Positions 33,591 through 42,628 are shown, counted from the first letter of the stretch. The stretch: DNA of 64,000 bases from Acidimicrobiales bacterium (GCA_041394265.1 JAWKIO010000005.1:1798001-1862000); one strand, 5' to 3'. A program made the numbers and translations. The notes: generated by a model from the letters alone, not told the origin.

Positions 33591-34040
33591 CGGTGAGCGA
33601 CGCTGCATGAACAGTGAGGCGACCAGCGACATGACCACCTCATCGTGCTGGTTGAGCAGTTCCTCGTCGAAGGTCACCACGCCGCGGTCCGGTTTCGACT
33701 TCGACGTGCGCACCTCTCGCACCGTCAACCGGAGGCGGAGCCGATCGCCTGCACGCACCGGTGCTCGCCATCGCAGTTCGTCGACACCCGGGGAACCCAT
33801 GCTCGAGGGACCGAGAAAGGCGGTGAGCAGACGCATCATCACCGAACCGGTGTGCCACCCGCTGGCGATGATGCCGCCGTAGATACTCGCTGCGGCGGCG
33901 GCCTCGTCGACGTGGAACGGCTGAGGATCGAACTCCTCGGCGAACGACCGGATCCGGTCGGCCGTCATCTCGTGTGCCGCCGAGATGAACGACTCCCCGA
34001 CCGACCAGTCCTCGAAGTACCGCTCACGAAGCTCGGTCAT
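33585..34040 (-). CDS. MaoC-like (R)-specific enoyl-CoA hydratase
   Basis: 151 aa hot-dog fold protein. The hydratase-2 motif lies in QPFHVDEAAAAASIYGGIIA, followed by SGWHTGSVMMRLLT, which contains the catalytic Asp/His region. C-terminal strands DRLRLRLTVREVRTSKSKPD complete the fold. It hydrates enoyl-CoA or acts as a dehydratase in fatty acid or steroid breakdown. Nine bp downstream of the monooxygenase gene and cotranscribed with it. Confidence 0.87.
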   Translation of the reverse strand: MTELRERYFEDWSVGESFISAAHEMTADRIRSFAEEFDPQPFHVDEAAAAASIYGGIIASGWHTGSVMMRLLTAFLGPSSMGSPGVDELRWRAPVRAGDRLRLRLTVREVRTSKSKPDRGVVTFDEELLNQHDEVVMSLVASLFMQRRSPG

Positions 34041-34049
34041 GACCGCCGC

Positions 34050-35816
34050 TCATCCCGCCGTGAACACGAAGTGGTCCTCCATTGCCGACTCGACGTCGGC
34101 GATATGGTCGATGTAGCGGTGGAAACCACCGTTGTAATTGCCGTCTTGTCGCCGGTTCTCCTCGCCCTCGAAGTTGTAGTAGCCGGGGGTGCAGTCCTGG
34201 TTGCGCGTGGTCTTGCCCCGGTGGGCGATCACCTCGTCGACCCACATCTGCTCGCTCTCGGGTCGCACGTCGATGGTGTCGAACTCGTTGCGGCGGGCGA
34301 TGTCGATGCAGGTCGCGATGTGGTCACCCTGCACCTGGAGCAGGTCGGTGAGGTTGAACTGGAACGAGGCCTGGTAGCCGCCCATCACGAACAGGTTCGG
34401 GTAGCCGTGGGTGTGGATGCCGAGCAAGGTGCGAATGCCATCGGCGTACTTGTCGTTGAGATCGAGTCCGCCCTCGCCGATGATCCGGTTGTAGATGCCG
34501 GTCTGCTGGACCTCGAAGCCGGTTGCGTAGATCAGCAGGTCGACCTCGTACTCCACCCCATCGAAGATCGGGCCCTTCGGTCCGATCTCGGTGATCCCTT
34601 GCCCGTGGGTGTCTACCAGACGGACATTCGGCCGGTTGAAGGTGGGCAGGTAGTCGTTGTGGAAGCAGGGACGCTTGCACATCAGCATGTACCACGGCTT
34701 CAACGACTCGGCCGTTTCCGGATCGTCGACGATCTCGTCGATCCGACGATGGATGCGCATCATGGCGTCGATGTTGGCGTTCTCCTGACGCCGGACCTTC
34801 TCTTCCTTGGTGATGCCTCGCAGGGTGCCGCGGCGCTCCGCCTGGGCCCGCTGCTTCGAGATGATCTTCTCCCGCCGCTTGGCCTGCCACCCCGGCTCGA
34901 GTGAGGCCGCCCACTCGGGATCGGTCGCCCAGTCGTCGCGGAAGTCGATCGACGACGGTGTCCGCTGGAACACGATCAGTTCCTTGGCGTTGGCACCGAG
35001 ATTCGGCACGATCTGCACCGCACTGGCGCCGGTGCCGATGATGCCGACTCGCAGATCGGCGAGCTTCTCGAGATCGGCGCCGGTGAAGTCGTAGTCCCAC
35101 CGAGACGTGTGGAACGAGTGACCCTCGAAGGTGTCCATCCCGTCGATCCGGGCGAGCTTGGGCTTCGAGAGCGTGCCGTTCGCACACACGACGTACTTCG
35201 CCCGCATCGTGTCGCCGCGGTCGGTCGTGAGATGCCAACGCTGCGTCGAGTCGTCCCACACGGTCGAGGTCACCGTGGTCTGGAAGACCGCAAGATCGTA
35301 GAGGTCGTACTTGCGGGCAATCGCCTGACAGTGGGCGAAGATCTCAGGCCCCTCGGCGTAGTGGCGGGTCGGCACGTACTCCATCTCGTCGAGCAGCGGC
35401 AGGTAGTCGTAGGCGACGACATCACAGGCGATGCCGGGATAGCGATTCCAGTACCAGGTCCCCCCGACATCGGCGCCGCGCTCGACGATCCGGATGCTCT
35501 CGACACCCTTCTCGCGCAACCGTGCCGAGGTGAGCAGCGCCGAGAACCCACCCCCGATGAAGAGCACCTCGACCTCGTCGTCGATCGGCTCCCGCTCGAT
35601 GTGCTCGGTAGCGTGGGGGTCGGTCTCGTAATGCGCGAGCTCGCCTTCGAGCGGCACGTACTGGGTGGTGCCCGGCGGCCGGTAGCCGAGCCGGAGGTCT
35701 CGCTCCTCGGCGAACTTCGCCTTGATCTCGTCGTAGTACTCCTGGGGCGGACGTTCGCCCTCCTTCGTATCCGAGATGTCGAAACGGAACGGATTCTGCG
35801 GCTTCTGGTCGGCCAT
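34050..35816 (-). CDS. Baeyer-Villiger-type flavin monooxygenase
   Basis: 588 aa, the length of class B monooxygenases. FAD-binding VLFIGGGFSALLTSARLREK and GADVGGTWYWNRYPGIACDV, the Baeyer-Villiger fingerprint FEGHSFHTSRWDYDF, and NADPH-binding VGIIGTGASAVQIVPNLG are present. It would convert a ketone to an ester or lactone using NADPH and O2. The N-terminal extension (about 90 residues) is seen in cyclododecanone/steroid-type members. Operon: this gene, then MaoC, possibly heliorhodopsin. Confidence 0.9.
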   Translation of the reverse strand: MADQKPQNPFRFDISDTKEGERPPQEYYDEIKAKFAEERDLRLGYRPPGTTQYVPLEGELAHYETDPHATEHIEREPIDDEVEVLFIGGGFSALLTSARLREKGVESIRIVERGADVGGTWYWNRYPGIACDVVAYDYLPLLDEMEYVPTRHYAEGPEIFAHCQAIARKYDLYDLAVFQTTVTSTVWDDSTQRWHLTTDRGDTMRAKYVVCANGTLSKPKLARIDGMDTFEGHSFHTSRWDYDFTGADLEKLADLRVGIIGTGASAVQIVPNLGANAKELIVFQRTPSSIDFRDDWATDPEWAASLEPGWQAKRREKIISKQRAQAERRGTLRGITKEEKVRRQENANIDAMMRIHRRIDEIVDDPETAESLKPWYMLMCKRPCFHNDYLPTFNRPNVRLVDTHGQGITEIGPKGPIFDGVEYEVDLLIYATGFEVQQTGIYNRIIGEGGLDLNDKYADGIRTLLGIHTHGYPNLFVMGGYQASFQFNLTDLLQVQGDHIATCIDIARRNEFDTIDVRPESEQMWVDEVIAHRGKTTRNQDCTPGYYNFEGEENRRQDGNYNGGFHRYIDHIADVESAMEDHFVFTAG

Positions 35817-35961
35817 GGCGATGCCTCTCGATCAGTGGGACACGGCGTGGCCGTCCCGTGGCCTCGCCGCATCCCTGGTCGGTCCCGGGCGACATCATCC
35901 TCCGCAGCCGACACTTCGTTCAATTCGGCGCAGCACTCGGAAGTGACTAGGGTCACAGCGC

Positions 35962-37182
35962 ATGGCACGAGTTGGTGATTCCACGTCGATCGGCCAGCGG
36001 CCGCTGAGCGGTCTCCGGGTCCTCGACCTCTCCCGAGTCTTTGCCGGCCCCGTCGCCGGTCGCGTCTTGTCCGATCTCGGCGCCGAGGTGGTCAAGGTCG
36101 AACCACCCGAAGGCGATGTCACGCGTCTGTGGGGACGAAAGCGCGGTGGCGTCTCCACCTATTTCCTCCAGCAGAACTGCGGCAAGGAGAACATCTGCAT
36201 CGACCTGCGCTCGGAAGGCGGCCCTCGCCTGATCGCCGAACTGGCCAGTGCAGCCGACGTGGTCATCGAGAACTTCCGGCCGGGTGTCATGGCCAAATAC
36301 GGCCTCGACTGGGCGGCGCTCTCGGCCGATCATCCCGAACTCGTGATGCTGTCGATCAGCGGGTTCGGCCAGGAGGGCCCCGAGTCGCATCGCGCCGCCT
36401 ACGCCGGCGTCATCCATGCCGAGACCGGACTCGTCGATCAGAACACCGACTACTGGCCGGTCGATGTCACCTTCAGCGCCGCCGACGTGCTGTCGGGCAT
36501 GCACGGTGTCGTTGCCGTCCTCGCCGCCCTTCGGATGCGAGACCTGACCGGCGTCGGACAGCACATCGACCTCGCCATGACCGACGCCATGGTGTTCTCC
36601 AATGACAAGGTGATCGACAGCCTCGACGGCGTTCATCGTGAACCCATGGGCGGCGAGATCTGGCAGACGGCCGGCGGCAAGATCACGTTGGTCGGTGGGC
36701 TGCGCTGGATCTGGCACCAGCTCTCGAACGGCTACGGGCTGGTCGACCCCACGCCGGCCGATGCCGACCTCGAGGTCAAGCTCGCCTCGCGGCGGGCGAT
36801 CATCACCGAGTTCCTGTGCTCGCTCCCCGACCGCGAGGCGGTGCTGGCCGCACTCGACAACGTCAACCTGGCGTGGGGCGAACTGCGCGAGCTGCGCTCG
36901 GTCCTCGAATCGCCCACGATCCAACATCGCCAGACCGTGGCGGTGGTCGACGACCGCGAGGGCGGCACGCGTGAAGTCGTACGCACGCCCTATCGCATGT
37001 CGGGCGCCGACACCAGTGATGTCGGCATCCCCGCGTTCCGGGGCGAGCACAACGGGCGAGTGCTCGAACAATGGCTCGGCGCCGACCAGACCTCGATCCA
37101 ACAACTCGTCACCGATGGGGTGATCCTCGCCGACGAATGGACACTCGGAACGGCGGAGCCGACCCGTCGCCGGTCGCAATGA
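35962..37182 (+). CDS. CaiB/BaiF-type CoA transferase (class III)
   Basis: 406 aa. The N-terminal LSGLRVLDLSRVFAGPVAGR is the family signature, then DLGAEVVKVEPPEGD, NKENICIDLRSEGG-like CoA-contact region, VVIENFRPGVMAKYGLDW and MLSISGFGQEGPESHR. It moves CoA between carboxylic acids via enzyme-bound anhydrides. A TAGGGT box ends 8 nt before the ATG, so the transcript may be leaderless. First gene of a three-gene operon with an NTF2-like protein and an SDR. Confidence 0.92.
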   Translation: MARVGDSTSIGQRPLSGLRVLDLSRVFAGPVAGRVLSDLGAEVVKVEPPEGDVTRLWGRKRGGVSTYFLQQNCGKENICIDLRSEGGPRLIAELASAADVVIENFRPGVMAKYGLDWAALSADHPELVMLSISGFGQEGPESHRAAYAGVIHAETGLVDQNTDYWPVDVTFSAADVLSGMHGVVAVLAALRMRDLTGVGQHIDLAMTDAMVFSNDKVIDSLDGVHREPMGGEIWQTAGGKITLVGGLRWIWHQLSNGYGLVDPTPADADLEVKLASRRAIITEFLCSLPDREAVLAALDNVNLAWGELRELRSVLESPTIQHRQTVAVVDDREGGTREVVRTPYRMSGADTSDVGIPAFRGEHNGRVLEQWLGADQTSIQQLVTDGVILADEWTLGTAEPTRRRSQ

Positions 37183-37682
37183 GCGAGTCCGACGCCAATC
37201 TCCTTCGGCGCCTGGCCGACGAGTCGGCGCTGCGAGAGCTGATCCACGCCTACGCGTTCGGGCTCGACCACCAAGACTGGGAGCTGTGGCGATCCATCTT
37301 CCTCGACGAGGTGGTCATCGACATGACCGACGTCGAACCGGAACCGCTCCCCCGCCTCCTGCCCGTCGAGAAACACGTACGTGCCGTCGAGCGCATGTTC
37401 GCCCGCTTCGATGCCACCCAGCACTTCATCGGCTCGCATCGCTATGCGATCGACGGGGATCACGCCGTCATCACCGCCCACATGCGTGCCGAGCACTGGC
37501 TGACCTCCGACCGAGGGGGCGACAAGTACACGATGTTCGGCACCTACATCGACGAGGCCGTCCGAACACCGGACGGCTGGAAGCTGGCCAAGGTGAAGCT
37601 CTCGCTCATCCGACAGGAGGGCAATCGCGACATCATGCGCATGGCCTCACGCCGACCGCACCCCGACCAACGGAGCAACTGA
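37179..37682 (+). CDS. SnoaL/NTF2-like protein
   Basis: 167 aa from ATG 37179, which overlaps the CoA transferase stop as ATGA. The cone-shaped alpha+beta fold is recognisable in LADESALRELIHAYAFGLDH, WELWRSIFLDEVVIDM and HFIGSHRYAIDGDHAVITAH, ending with the strand WKLAKVKLSLIRQEGN. Members are isomerases, dehydratases or binding proteins for steroids and aromatic compounds. With a CoA transferase and an SDR around it, a step in degradation of a steroid-like or alicyclic acid is plausible. Confidence 0.85.
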   Translation: MSESDANLLRRLADESALRELIHAYAFGLDHQDWELWRSIFLDEVVIDMTDVEPEPLPRLLPVEKHVRAVERMFARFDATQHFIGSHRYAIDGDHAVITAHMRAEHWLTSDRGGDKYTMFGTYIDEAVRTPDGWKLAKVKLSLIRQEGNRDIMRMASRRPHPDQRSN

Positions 37683-38515
37683 TGAACCGTCTCGACGGCA
37701 AGGTCGCCATCATCACCGGCGCCGCGAGCGGCATCGGCGCGGCCAGCGCCCGCCTGTTCGCCGCCGAAGGTGCCAAGGTGTTGATCGCCGACATGCACGA
37801 ACCGAACGGCAAGGCCCTCGCCGACGAGCTCGGCAACGATGTCGCATTCCTCCGGGTCGACGTCACTCGCGAAGAGCAGGTGGCGGCAGCGGTCGACGAC
37901 GCGATGGCCCGCTGGGGGCGTCTCGACGTGATGTTCAACAACGCCGGGTTCGGTGGCGCGCTCGGCCCGATCGAAGGCACGACCGTCGAGGAGTTCGACC
38001 TCACGTTCGACGTGTTGCTGAAGGGGGTCTTTCTCGGGATCAAGCACGCGGCACCCGCCATGCGCACCAGCGGTGGCGGGTCGATCATCAACACCGCCTC
38101 CGTCGCCGGACTCCAAGCCGGTTGGTCGCCGCACCTCTACAGCGTCGCCAAGGCGGCCGTGATCCACCTCACCAAGTCGGTCGCACTCGAGCTGGGGGCC
38201 GACGGCATTCGAGTCAACGCCATCTGCCCGGGGATCATCGCCACCCCGCTTGCCGCCGGTCGGGCCGGCACCCCTCAGGAAACGCTCGACAAGATGAAGC
38301 GTGCGCTCGGCGCATCCCAGGTGCTCGGGCGCATCGGGGACCCACTCGACATCGCCCAGGCTGCGCTCTACCTGGCGAGTGATGACTCGAGCTTCGTCAC
38401 CGGCCACGCCCAGGTCGTCGACGGGGGCGCCTTCGCCGGAAAGCCGTGGGCCAAGCAGGGTGAGTGGATCACCGAGCACCGTCCGATTCGGATGTATCGA
38501 CCCGAAGGGCGTTGA
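37682..38515 (+). CDS. Short-chain dehydrogenase/reductase
   Basis: 277 aa classical SDR starting within the previous stop (TGATG). Cofactor loop AIITGAASGIGAASARLF, NNAG at FNNAGFGGA, the catalytic Ser in SIINTASVAG, the YxxxK pair in LYSVAKAAVIHLTKS, and VNAICPGIIATPLA. The acidic residue at the end of beta-2 (ADMHE) favours NAD+. It ends the CoA-transferase/NTF2/SDR operon. Confidence 0.93.
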   Translation: MNRLDGKVAIITGAASGIGAASARLFAAEGAKVLIADMHEPNGKALADELGNDVAFLRVDVTREEQVAAAVDDAMARWGRLDVMFNNAGFGGALGPIEGTTVEEFDLTFDVLLKGVFLGIKHAAPAMRTSGGGSIINTASVAGLQAGWSPHLYSVAKAAVIHLTKSVALELGADGIRVNAICPGIIATPLAAGRAGTPQETLDKMKRALGASQVLGRIGDPLDIAQAALYLASDDSSFVTGHAQVVDGGAFAGKPWAKQGEWITEHRPIRMYRPEGR

Positions 38516-38577
38516 CCGATCCCCTCGCTGTGCGCTGGATCGATGTCGAGGGTGATCGCGTCTCGGCCCGGTAGACC

Positions 38578-38652
38578 CGCGGACATGCCCGCCCGGTGAA
38601 CACGCGGACATGCCCGCTAGGTGAACACGCGGACATGTCCGCTGGGTGAACA
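38578..38652. repeat. Three tandem 25-bp units with palindromic core
   Basis: Units at 38578-38602, 38603-38627 and 38628-38652 differ at only a few positions. Each holds GCGGACATGnCCGC; in the third the 14-bp GCGGACATGTCCGC is a perfect palindrome. The array lies in the gap between the SDR and the CHAD gene, ending 72 bp before the latter's start. Confidence 0.85.
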
Positions 38653-38724
38653 CTGAGTGCCGGAGGTCAGACTTCGGGTGATCCGTCGTTACCCTCGACC
38701 CAGAACTCACGGAGAGTGACCGCG

Positions 38725-39678
38725 GTGGCCTTCCGGCTCGATCCACCTCAATCGACCTGCTTCCAGATCCAACATCTGGCTGTCGATCGGCTCGAGAACG
38801 CGCTCGAACATCTGAGCAAGATCACGGCGGACGAACCCGCCAGTGCTGTCACCCACGTGCACGCCGTTCGGCGACGCTGCAAGCAGGTCCGGGCCGTGGC
38901 TCGGCTCGTGCGGCCGGCACTCGGCAAGGACTTCGCACCGTTCAACCAGACCGTCCGAGACGCCGCTCGCGCCCTCGCCCCCCTGCGAAACGCCCACGTC
39001 GCCGAGGGTCTGCTCCGTGCCCTCGACGCCCCCGAGACGACGACCGACATACCGGCACCATCGTTCGACGAGGTCGCGTCGGCGGTCGACGGCGCCCGCC
39101 AGCACCTGCGCCTCGCCCGGCGCCTGGTCGAGCAGTGGGCGCTGCCCGACGGCTTCGGCCCGCTGGGATCGGGCCTGGAGCGCACCTACCGGCGAGGCCG
39201 ACGAGGGTGGGAAGTCGCTTCCGGCGATCCGACCACCGCCCACCTGCACGAGTGGCGCAAGGACGTCAAGGACCTCTGGTACCAGCTCCGGCTGCTCCGG
39301 GCGATCGCCCCGTCCATGCTCGATCCCTTCATCGATCAGCTCGATGTGGTCGGCGAGGACCTTGGGCATCACCATGACATCACTCTGCTGCTCGACGGCC
39401 TGGCCAACGAGCGCCGCCACCTCGAAAAGCGCCGGAAGAAGGATCCCGATGCCCAGGTGGCCGCCGCCTTGGCAGATGTCGAGCTGGCCGCCGATCGCGC
39501 CGACGACGCCCGACACCAGCTGGGCCGCTCGGCCCTCCGCAACGGCTCCACCGTCTTCGCCGAGGAGCCCGCACCGTTCGTGGCCCGGATCGAGGCGTAC
39601 TGGGACATCACCAATCGCTCTGGCCCCGAACGCGGGCCACTCCACCACTTCATCAAGTCCAAAGGGAACCACCCATGA
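38725..39678 (+). CDS. CHAD-domain protein
   Basis: 317 aa from GTG 38725 with GGAGA about 9 bp upstream (GTG 38716 possible). The CHAD helical bundle is clear: VTHVHAVRRRCKQVRAVARL, then VRDAARALAPLRNAHVAEGL, and the second half HLHEWRKDVKDLWYQLRLLR, DVVGEDLGHHHDITLLLD. Rows of conserved His and Arg/Lys on the helices bind inorganic polyphosphate in characterised members. No CYTH triphosphatase domain accompanies it. Coupled by ATGA to the phosphatase. Confidence 0.9.
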   Translation: MAFRLDPPQSTCFQIQHLAVDRLENALEHLSKITADEPASAVTHVHAVRRRCKQVRAVARLVRPALGKDFAPFNQTVRDAARALAPLRNAHVAEGLLRALDAPETTTDIPAPSFDEVASAVDGARQHLRLARRLVEQWALPDGFGPLGSGLERTYRRGRRGWEVASGDPTTAHLHEWRKDVKDLWYQLRLLRAIAPSMLDPFIDQLDVVGEDLGHHHDITLLLDGLANERRHLEKRRKKDPDAQVAAALADVELAADRADDARHQLGRSALRNGSTVFAEEPAPFVARIEAYWDITNRSGPERGPLHHFIKSKGNHP

Positions 39679-40427
39679 CGTCGATCGACCAACCACTCCC
39701 CGCCGCCCCGCTCCCCATCGACGGCCTCATCAACTTCCGGGATCTCGGTGGTGTGGCCACGTTCGAAGGACAGCGGGTGCAGCCCGGATTGGTGTTCCGA
39801 TCCGATTCACTCGATCGGCTCTCGACGCTGGCGACCGATCAGCTCGCCGACCTCGGTATCGCCCGCGTCATCGATCTGCGCAGCGACGAGGAGATCGCAG
39901 CCCATGGCCGCATCGAGACCGAGGGGGTCGAGTGGATCCAGCACTCGATCGGCGCTCCGCCCAGCTCAATGGACTCGTGGTACGAATCGGGGATCGACCC
40001 GATGATCACCAACTACGGGCTGATGACCACCGACTACGCGTCCGAAGTCGTGAACGTGCTCGAGCGAATTGCCGACGCGCCGGCGCCCGTCGTCGTCCAC
40101 TGCACGTCGGGCAAGGACCGCACCGGCGTGATCGCGGCGGTGGTCCAGCTCACCCTCGGGGTGCCCAGCGAAGTGATCGTCGCCGAGTACGAAGCGTCGA
40201 GCCGGAACGTTCGCGAACACTTCGAGACCATGGCCAGCAAGTATCCGAACATGGCAGCGCGGGTCCCACCCGAGCAGCGGCTACGAATGGCCGGGACCGA
40301 TCCGGCGTGGCTGGAGATCGCGCTCACGCCACTGGTCGACGCCGGCGGCCCCGACCGGTGGCTTGCAGAACAAAGCGGCTCCGACGAACTGGCCAACGGC
40401 CTTCGACGCCGCCTGCTCGTCGGCTGA
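39675..40427 (+). CDS. Tyrosine/dual-specificity phosphatase (Y_phosphatase3 family)
   Basis: 250 aa. The N-terminal LINFRDLGGVATFEGQRVQP and LVFRSDSLDRLS are the family signature (LptpA/MptpB-like). The P-loop VVHCTSGKDRTGVIAAVV carries the catalytic Cys and Arg, with Lys and Asp as in triple-specificity phosphatases. It dephosphorylates phosphotyrosine or phosphoinositide-like substrates. Start overlaps the CHAD stop, pointing to a shared phosphate-related role. Confidence 0.9.
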   Translation: MTSIDQPLPAAPLPIDGLINFRDLGGVATFEGQRVQPGLVFRSDSLDRLSTLATDQLADLGIARVIDLRSDEEIAAHGRIETEGVEWIQHSIGAPPSSMDSWYESGIDPMITNYGLMTTDYASEVVNVLERIADAPAPVVVHCTSGKDRTGVIAAVVQLTLGVPSEVIVAEYEASSRNVREHFETMASKYPNMAARVPPEQRLRMAGTDPAWLEIALTPLVDAGGPDRWLAEQSGSDELANGLRRRLLVG

Positions 40428-40513
40428 GCCGGCGGTCACGCTCGATTGGCGGCTTCGAGGCGCCAACCTGCGGCCTTGGCCGTCACCGACCGTGAGACCT
40501 AGATTCGCCGGGC

Positions 40514-41704
40514 ATGAGCCCCAGCGATTCGATGTCCACCGCTTCCACCCCCGCCAACAGCGGCGCCGGTCCGCGACTGTTCGACGATGTCACCTTCCCT
40601 CGTGGCGCCGCCATGCCGAACCGATTCATGCTGGCGCCGCTGACGAACCAGCAAAGCCACGCTGATGGCACCCTCTCGGATGACGAGCATCACTGGCTGA
40701 CGATGCGGGCCGACGGCGGCTTCGGTCTGGTGATGACCTGCGCCTCGCACGTGCAGGCCGTCGGTCAGGGCTTCGCCGGCCAGCTCGGGTGCTTCGATGA
40801 CGTCCACATCGCCGGGCTCACACGCCTCGCAGAGGACATCAAACACCCGCGCCGAGCCGAGGCACCCCCGAGCAACGCTGCCGGTGGCGGACGGAGCGTG
40901 GCCATCGTGCAGCTCCACCATGCCGGCAACCGAGCACCTGCTGAGCTGATCGGCACCACTCCCGTCTGCCCGTCGGACGATCCCGATACCGGAGCGCGGG
41001 CCCTCACCGACGCCGAAGTGCAGGCCGTGATCGCCGACTTCGTTGCCGGCGCCGTTCGATCCGAGCGGGCGGGCTTCGACGGCGTCGAGCTGCACGGCGC
41101 TCATGGCTACCTCATCTGCCAGTTCCTCAGCAGCGAACTCAATCGGCGAACCGACGAGTACGGCGGCAGCCTCGAGAACCGGAGTCGCCTGCTGTTCGAG
41201 ATCATCGATGGCATCCGCGCCGCATGCGACGACGACTTCATCGTCTGCGTTCGGCTGTCGCCGGAGCGCTTCGGTATGCAACTCGGCGAGATCCGCGTCG
41301 TGACCCAGCAGCTGATCGACTCCGGCCTGGTCGACTTCATCGACCTGTCGCTCTGGGATTGCTTCAAGGAGCCCGAGGAGGCGGAGTGGAAGGGCCGAAC
41401 GCTCACCGAGGTCGCCACCGACATCGAGCGGCGCACCGATCCGTCGGGCCGTCGCGTGCCGCTCGCCGTTGCCGGCAAGATCCATGACCCGGCTGACGCC
41501 GAACGGGTGCTCGACCTCGGCGCCGACGTCGTGGCACTCGGGCGAGTGGCCATCCTGCACCACGACTACCCGCGACAACTGGCGCTCGATCCCGGGTTCA
41601 CCCCGAATCGTGTGCCGGTCAGCCGCGAGTACCTCGCCGCCGAGGGGTTGTCAGAGGCGTTCATCGGCTACATGTCGGGATGGAAGGGGTTCGTCGCCGA
41701 CTGA
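40514..41704 (+). CDS. Old yellow enzyme-family NADH:flavin oxidoreductase
   Basis: 396 aa TIM barrel. NRFMLAPLTNQQSHADGTLS binds FMN, the His in QLHHAGNRAP and the block HGAHGYLICQFLSSELNRRT, then DEYGGSLENRSRLLFEII are diagnostic. ADVVALGRVAILHHDYPRQL near the end is the phosphate-binding loop. It reduces activated alkenes with NAD(P)H. TAGATT ends 8 nt before the ATG, suggesting a leaderless transcript. Divergence or convergence isolates it from neighbours. Confidence 0.92.
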   Translation: MSPSDSMSTASTPANSGAGPRLFDDVTFPRGAAMPNRFMLAPLTNQQSHADGTLSDDEHHWLTMRADGGFGLVMTCASHVQAVGQGFAGQLGCFDDVHIAGLTRLAEDIKHPRRAEAPPSNAAGGGRSVAIVQLHHAGNRAPAELIGTTPVCPSDDPDTGARALTDAEVQAVIADFVAGAVRSERAGFDGVELHGAHGYLICQFLSSELNRRTDEYGGSLENRSRLLFEIIDGIRAACDDDFIVCVRLSPERFGMQLGEIRVVTQQLIDSGLVDFIDLSLWDCFKEPEEAEWKGRTLTEVATDIERRTDPSGRRVPLAVAGKIHDPADAERVLDLGADVVALGRVAILHHDYPRQLALDPGFTPNRVPVSREYLAAEGLSEAFIGYMSGWKGFVAD

Positions 41705-41723
41705 CCGTCGGCCGTCGACCGCG

Positions 41724-42395
41724 TCAACCAGCAGAGAAGAGTCGCCCGAGCGTTGCCAACGCGTCAGGGTCGCCCTCGATGTGCACGAGGTCGGCATCGG
41801 CCAGGCTCTCGGCCGGGACCCGGCCCTGGCGATAGCGGGTGAGGTCCGCCAGCGAGCCGCGCAAGCGGACATCGACGGCGTCGGGGGCCGGACCGTCGTG
41901 GACCGTGATGCGACGTGAGGGTCGGAGGTCGATCTCGGCCTCGGCGATCTCGAGCGTGTGGACGCGGTCATCGAGGTGGAGTTCGGCGACCAAGCCGTTG
42001 TCGGGCAGTACCTCGGGCCGCACCATGAACCCGATGGCCGCGCGTGGGAAGAAGTCGGAGAACTGCTCGTCTTTCTCCGGCTGGCCCATGAGACCGATGC
42101 CCCACCGGCCGATCTCGCTGACGACGTCGAGCAGTTCGATGCCGCGCTCGGTGAGCTGATACCGATTGTCGATGCGCTCGATCACCCCGGCGTCGGTGAG
42201 CTGACGGAGCCGCCCCGAGAGCAGGCTCGGGCTGATCCCGACGAGCTCGCTCTGGAGCTCGGAGAACCGCCGCAGGCCGAAGCCCAGGTCTCGGATGATC
42301 AGCAGTGTCCAACGTTCGCCGATGATGTCGAGCGCTCTCGAAACCGGACACCATTGCGCATAGGTCTTGTTCGCCACCTGCTTAGTTTGCCCCAA
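41724..42395 (-). CDS. HxlR-type regulator with C-terminal SCP2-like domain
   Basis: 223 aa if the TTG at 42395 is the start; GTG 42377 is an alternative. The winged helix is unmistakable: CPVSRALDIIGERWTLLIIR, then ISPSLLSGRLRQLTDAGVIE and YQLTERGIELLDVVSEIGRW. Residues about 120-223 (DGPAPDAVDVRLRGSLADLT, LVHIEGDPDALATLGRLF) resemble an SCP2 ligand-binding fold. An AGTTTG/CAAACT inverted repeat covers the start region and TTAGTCGC is repeated just upstream, fitting autoregulation. Confidence 0.87.
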   Translation of the reverse strand: MGQTKQVANKTYAQWCPVSRALDIIGERWTLLIIRDLGFGLRRFSELQSELVGISPSLLSGRLRQLTDAGVIERIDNRYQLTERGIELLDVVSEIGRWGIGLMGQPEKDEQFSDFFPRAAIGFMVRPEVLPDNGLVAELHLDDRVHTLEIAEAEIDLRPSRRITVHDGPAPDAVDVRLRGSLADLTRYRQGRVPAESLADADLVHIEGDPDALATLGRLFSAG

Positions 42396-42420
42396 ACTCG
42401 CCGGTTAGTCGCACTTAGTC
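42384..42420. promoter_or_regulatory. Putative autoregulatory site of the HxlR gene
   Basis: AGTTTG (42384-42389) and CAAACT (42393-42398) form an inverted repeat over the proposed TTG start. Two TTAGTCGC direct repeats, 10 bp apart, lie immediately upstream (about 42405 and 42415). One helical-turn spacing suits a dimeric regulator. Confidence 0.35.
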
Positions 42421-42451
42421 GCGAAGGTTCTCCCCGCCGCGATCGACGGAT

Positions 42452-42479
42452 GCGACACGAGAGTCGTTCTGGCTACACT
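42452..42479 (+). promoter_or_regulatory. Promoter of tRNA-Ser
   Basis: -35 GCGACA at 42452-42457, 16-bp spacer, -10 TACACT at 42474-42479. The mature tRNA begins 12 bp after the -10 box, as expected for a short 5' leader. Confidence 0.6.
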
Positions 42480-42490
42480 CCCCACGTCCC

Positions 42491-42579
42491 GGAGAGGTGA
42501 CAGAGTCAGGCCGAATGTGCCTCCCTGCTAAGGAGGTGTGGGTGTAAGCCCACCGTGGGTTCAAATCCCACCCTCTCCG
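42491..42579 (+). tRNA. tRNA-Ser(GCU)
   Basis: An 89-nt cloverleaf. Acceptor GGAGAGG pairs with CCTCTCC. The anticodon arm CCTCC-CTGCTAA-GGAGG gives anticodon GCT, reading AGC/AGU. The long variable arm with its own stem (GTGGGTGTAAGCCCAC) is the class II feature of tRNA-Ser. The T arm is GTGGGTTCAAATCCCAC. CCA is not encoded. Confidence 0.95.
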
Positions 42580-42586
42580 CTCACCG

Positions 42587-42628
42587 CGATCGCCCGTTCT
42601 CATCCGAGAGCGGGCGATCGTACGTTTT
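42587..42628 (+). terminator. Rho-independent terminator after tRNA-Ser
   Basis: CGATCGCCCG (42587-42596) pairs perfectly with 42611-42620; the stem continues through TTCTC/GAGAG (one wobble) to a loop ATCC. TACGTTTT follows. The next minus-strand gene ends 17 bp away, so it may work both ways. Confidence 0.85.

Noticed and set aside
38578..38652. CRISPR array
   Set aside because: The units are contiguous with no unique spacers, and no cas genes are present.
38843..40495. 550-codon plus-strand frame over the CHAD and phosphatase genes
   Set aside because: Low-complexity Ser/Arg/Pro translation in the wrong frame of two genes with conserved motifs.
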